In this document: positions 60,306 through 64,000 of the stretch, in pieces
Position numbering within the stretch: the first letter of the stretch is position 1
Layout: every line of letters starts with the position of its first letter
Source of the DNA: Neelides folsomi
Taxonomy: Eukaryota > Arthropoda > Collembola > Neelipleona > Neelidae
Direction: 5' to 3'
Length of the DNA stretch: 64,000 nt
NCBI GenBank assembly: GCA_034687125.1
Contig: JAQGBZ010000019.1
Span: 124,001-188,000 of the forward strand
Program-made: the position numbers and the translations under genes
The notes under the pieces: generated by a model
What the model was told of the DNA's origin: nothing
What the model saw: only the letters and a program-made list of their open reading frames with translations
Database searches by the model: none

Positions 60306-62624
60306 CTAAAATAGTTTCATAAATTCAATTACAAAACTCAACAATGAACATGAAGTAAGAATTATATAACATAAGAAAAAACTTGCATAATCTCTCAGGG
60401 AAAAAACTTTGTTTCCCTTAATTTGAAATTTAAATGGGTTTATTTTGATATCTTTTTTTGTTGTATAATCTTCATTAATTATATCTAATAGGGATTTTGC
60501 ATTTTTATAGAAACGAGTAAAATAACCGAGTTTTCTTATATAAACTTCGTTCCACTTCAGAATTTGGCCACTTTCAAAGATGGCCGATCCAATTTCATTA
60601 AAAAATGGCTCTATAAAATTTCGTTTAATTATGTACCAAGGCGATCTTGAGATAAATCTCTCGTCAATGATTAAATTCCTATAAATGACATGAGATTTAG
60701 AAAATTGTTTAAACAAAGATTCAAAAATGATTAAAGAATCATCTCTTCCAATTAATGCAAAATTATCTACTTTTACTACTCTTCCTTCAAAATTAAAATT
60801 TGAAACTATATGAAGTTTTAGGTCTCTTAGAAGATGATAAACAGAAATAATTATTGAATCTAAATTTTCAAAAGTAGTTTGTAGAATCATTAAATTGGAT
60901 GTCATTGTGTTAAAACTATTAGAATCATTTAATTTTAACACAATATTTGTGAAGGTTGTTTTGTACATGAATATATCTTTACCAGACTCATTAAAGATGT
61001 CAAACTCTATATATGTTGTAAATGAATTTAAACCTGATTTTGCAAGTGATTCAAATGAATTTGGAATTATATCCGGAATGTCTGCATAGAAAAGTTTAAA
61101 TAGGGCCCCTTTAAACGCATTAGTTAAAATTAGTGAAATTAACATGTAAATAGCTATTAATAATAAATATGATTTAACTCTTGTTTTCAATTTCCAAATC
61201 ATACCACCTTGACCTTGTTCAATTAAATGTAAAGTTGCCATGGAAAAAATTAAATTATATTCTCCTTTAATGTTGAAGTCTAACACATTGGATTTAGATT
61301 TTAAATTTCCTTTAATATGCTTAACAAATATAATAATGACCAGAATTAGACAGAAAAATAATTGAGAAAGAAAAAGCCAAGTCCAAATGTGAATATCAAA
61401 GGGTTTTATCCCTATAGTCCAATGAATAAAGTATTTCTTTTTAATGACAACAAAGTTGAGAACGTCTGTATAAATCAAAGTAGGAATTATTGAATATTCA
61501 CTTTTGAACGGGTGTTTTTCAAATTCTAAAAGAGATGTGCCAAAATTATCTTCGGATAATACATGTGTCACGTAAAAGTTTTGCCTAAGTTCCAATTCAT
61601 AGAGATAATGACTGGTGAAATTGAGTTTAATAGCCATTAAACTCTTCATACAATATCTCCCCATGTTAATGTTATTGTCAATAATTATATTATTATTTGA
61701 ACATGAATCCAAATTTTTATTAAAATTATCTTGATCCAGCAAATTTGTGTTACTAAATACATAAAATCCTTGTAAGTTTTTGTTTTTATTATTCCACTTT
61801 CGATGTAAAAAGTTGGATTTTGTTGAATATTTATCTTTAATGTTTGAAAATTCTTCAATTTTGATTAAAATCCCTGATTCCATGGTAGCTTTACTAAAGG
61901 TATTTGGATCAATAATGTAACTAGCCATACAACTAATACATAACATAAAAAGTTGAGCTTTACTTTCCTTCAAAATAGAAATAAAAGTTATAGAGTTAGT
62001 TAAAACATTCCGTGTTAAAAGTAATTGTTCATTTATAAAATTGTCCTTTCCTTCAACTGAATTATAAGCCAAAATGGTAAAGGTGGGGTTCATTTTAAAA
62101 GAATATGATGAATTTGACATTCTTTTATTTCCAATTTGATTATAAAAAATTTCAGATTCTGTTTGATTTTTGCTCGGAAAAGAAAATAAATAAACTGCAG
62201 TTTTGCATTTGCAATATTTAGTAAAATAAAATGTAGTTTGTATTTGATCTGGAAAAATTGAATTTTCAATTACCAAATCTTTAATAGCCTCAGCTTGTCG
62301 ATAAAATCCGCGTTGTTTTAGCATAAATTTAGAAAATTTTTCACGGTAAATAAAAACTGATGAATTTCCAATTTTCCAACGATTTTCTAACGACTCTAAA
62401 ACAAAAAGCGAATTCTTTGTTTTAATAAAATAGTTTAAATATAAAATAGACAAATTAAATCCTAGATCTTCTTGTTTCCAATGACCAGTAAAATAAATAA
62501 GGCAATTGGAAAAAAATTTTAAATCCTCAGAAAGATTTTTGATATTTAAATATGATAAGATAAAAGAATTTAATGCTTTAATTAAAATTAAAAAATTGAA
62601 TATATAAAATATATTTAAATTCAT
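60306..62624 (-). CDS. Divergent ionotropic receptor (IR), single exon
   Basis: An uninterrupted 772-aa frame from an ATG at 62624. The start (MNLNIFYIFNFLILIKALNS) is a signal peptide. A long extracellular part of about 380 residues is followed by a first membrane segment (about 410-435, FLSQLFFCLILVIIIFV), a pore-loop region (MATLHLIEQGQGG), a second membrane segment (YLLLIAIYMLISLILTNAF), the S2 lobe of the ligand domain and a last membrane segment (ASFFLCYIILTSCSLLSFVI). This order is that of ionotropic glutamate receptor-like IRs. The S2 start has ADIPDIIPNSFESLAKSG, and the canonical glutamate-binding residues are not evident, as in divergent IRs. Such subunits act as chemosensory cation channels, usually with a co-receptor. 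The lack of introns is typical of divergent IRs. It ends 230 bp from the cuticle gene, tail-to-tail. The ligand is unknown. Confidence 0.92.
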   Translation of the reverse strand: MNLNIFYIFNFLILIKALNSFILSYLNIKNLSEDLKFFSNCLIYFTGHWKQEDLGFNLSILYLNYFIKTKNSLFVLESLENRWKIGNSSVFIYREKFSKFMLKQRGFYRQAEAIKDLVIENSIFPDQIQTTFYFTKYCKCKTAVYLFSFPSKNQTESEIFYNQIGNKRMSNSSYSFKMNPTFTILAYNSVEGKDNFINEQLLLTRNVLTNSITFISILKESKAQLFMLCISCMASYIIDPNTFSKATMESGILIKIEEFSNIKDKYSTKSNFLHRKWNNKNKNLQGFYVFSNTNLLDQDNFNKNLDSCSNNNIIIDNNINMGRYCMKSLMAIKLNFTSHYLYELELRQNFYVTHVLSEDNFGTSLLEFEKHPFKSEYSIIPTLIYTDVLNFVVIKKKYFIHWTIGIKPFDIHIWTWLFLSQLFFCLILVIIIFVKHIKGNLKSKSNVLDFNIKGEYNLIFSMATLHLIEQGQGGMIWKLKTRVKSYLLLIAIYMLISLILTNAFKGALFKLFYADIPDIIPNSFESLAKSGLNSFTTYIEFDIFNESGKDIFMYKTTFTNIVLKLNDSNSFNTMTSNLMILQTTFENLDSIIISVYHLLRDLKLHIVSNFNFEGRVVKVDNFALIGRDDSLIIFESLFKQFSKSHVIYRNLIIDERFISRSPWYIIKRNFIEPFFNEIGSAIFESGQILKWNEVYIRKLGYFTRFYKNAKSLLDIINEDYTTKKDIKINPFKFQIKGNKVFSLRDYASFFLCYIILTSCSLLSFVIEFMKLF

Positions 62625-64000
62625 TTTTAATTTTTATGTTTATAAATCCCTAAATTATATTTTTTTTAACTCAACTTGTTTAAACCATTTGGTACAATTT
62701 ATTTAAATAACAATAAATACCCAAATAATTGCTCTCAAGAATTCTAATATATACACTTACGTAAATTGTCTAATTATACCAATTAAATTCAAAAAATGTA
62801 AAATATAATCATTGCTGAATATGTTGAGTGTTAACTTGTCAGTTTTAAATTTTTAATATTAAATATTAGTAAAATTAGTATTTGAAGTGTTATGTAGTTT
62901 GATTAATGATTATGAGTAGCAAAGAAATAGCAGCCAAAGTTTGACAAGTAATCTTCACATGTGCCACAACTTAACAATTTTCAAACTTTAAAGGCTAGTA
63001 TACCTTGCTATATGTGAATAATGCTAATAAATTACACTAACATATTTCCTGTTAACACTAACACGTGTATTAAACAGTTTGCTAAACTTATACTTTATAA
63101 GTTAAAATGTGACAGAATAATTGTCCTTCTTACTTTAAAAACTATTTTACTAAGAACTCAGATGTACATTACGCAAATACGTGCTAAAAAGCAGATTTAA
63201 GATGTGCAATCTCTATCAACAATTATGGTATCCATTATTTCTCACATTTTGGTCCATCTGTTTGGAGTAAATACACCAAACATCGCCAGATTCTAAGAAA
63301 CGAGGCTGATACAGATGAAGCTTTCAACAAAATACTTCGTCTTCAATTACACTTATTGAACACTCACACTTTATGAACTACTACTCAATACTCAACTTAT
63401 TTAATATATTTTAATTTTACTTTACATTGTAACATTACTTTTTAATTCTATAACTCATTAACTTTAACTCTAAGTTTAAATCTTAGCTTAACATCCGTAA
63501 TTGTTTTGGGTTGCATTGAGACATATTATTTCTGTAATTAAGCTAAACTGAATAAACAATGTATTTATTTATTTAACAATAACTAATTTGAAATTAATTA
63601 GAAAAATGTATAATTATGAGGTCAAAATTCATGAAAGTAAAAGTCAATAATTGATAAAAATTAAACAGCACTCAAGGTTAAATTCCAAAAACCCCATCAA
63701 GTAAATAAAATGCTCACTTAAAAGTTAAACTGGATGGTTCATATATTTTTATTGTGCAATTCACATCCATATTAAATTCCTCCAACTTCCATTACCATTT
63801 TTATTAAAAATGAAAAAAAGAAGAATTGCTCCTCATTAAGATCCAAATGATAAGAATTAATAAAAATGTCAGTAAATGACATTTAAGTTTAAAGGCGTTT
63901 GATGAGAAGTGTAATTAATTACAATCAAGGAAGCAATTGTTGAAATGACAGTTCATAAATAAGGTAACTTGGCATACATACTTATATCTTACATTTGTAA
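62625..64000. other. Intergenic to window end, with a LINE-like remnant
   Basis: AT-rich; holds the IR promoter. The only notable content is the probable non-LTR retrotransposon 3' end at 63193-63590, listed separately. The window ends without a truncated gene that I can see. Confidence 0.5.
63193..63590 (+). mobile_element. Probable 3' end of a non-LTR retrotransposon (truncated)
   Basis: A 62-codon open tail ending at a TGA at 63374-63376 reads NNYGIHYFSHFGPSVWSKY and later FNKILRLQLHLL. The YG-x-x-x-FS-x-x-GP-x-x-W pattern is the conserved C-terminus of many LINE reverse transcriptase ORFs (usually followed by NSLP). An AT-rich trailer with TTGCATTGAG and an AATAAA near 63553, then a TTTATTTATT run, resembles a LINE 3' end. 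It is 5'-truncated: a stop lies just upstream. Confidence 0.5.

Overview
This window is AT-rich nuclear DNA of an arthropod, most likely a hexapod. The evidence is spliced genes with mostly short introns, an insect-type myosin VI, a Spätzle-type neurotrophin, a cuticle protein, a gustatory-type seven-pass receptor and a divergent ionotropic receptor. I cannot name the species. I built ten intact protein-coding models whose exon phases close exactly, one decayed receptor copy and one tRNA.

Layout. 1-10.2 kb: myosin VI (+), 21 coding exons, with a tRNA-Leu and a Stowaway-like MITE in its introns. 10.7-12.6 kb: a short-prodomain caspase (-), tail-to-tail with myosin VI. 14.0-18.2 kb: a long neurotrophin-1/Spätzle-2-like protein (-). 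18.2-24.3 kb: mostly empty intergenic DNA. 24.3-31.2 kb: an intact gustatory-receptor-like gene (-), head-to-head with a broken copy (+) that carries stops and frameshifts; MITEs and duplicated flanks lie around them. 31.6-34.1 kb: a small heat-shock protein (-) split into six coding exons. 36.7-44.5 kb: an unrecognised secreted Gly/Arg-rich protein (-). 46.3-47.7 kb: a GPI-anchored Ly6/uPAR protein (-). 48.8-51.4 kb: a BTB zinc-finger protein (-), followed upstream by about 1 kb with a striking TTCGCA/TGCGAA cluster. 52.8-58.2 kb: intergenic. 58.3-60.1 kb: an Ala/Tyr/Pro-rich cuticle-type protein (+), tail-to-tail with a single-exon ionotropic receptor (-, 60.3-62.6 kb). About 63.2-63.6 kb: a probable 3' end of a non-LTR retrotransposon.

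The genes belong to unrelated pathways: motor transport, apoptosis, Toll/neurotrophin ligand, chemosensation, proteostasis, Ly6 signalling/adhesion, transcription and cuticle. Nothing shows co-regulation as a cassette. I found no clear new multi-gene system. The best leads are the orphan secreted Gly/Arg-rich protein, the loss of myosin VI insert-1, the recently broken receptor duplicate, and the TTCGCA cluster upstream of the BTB gene.
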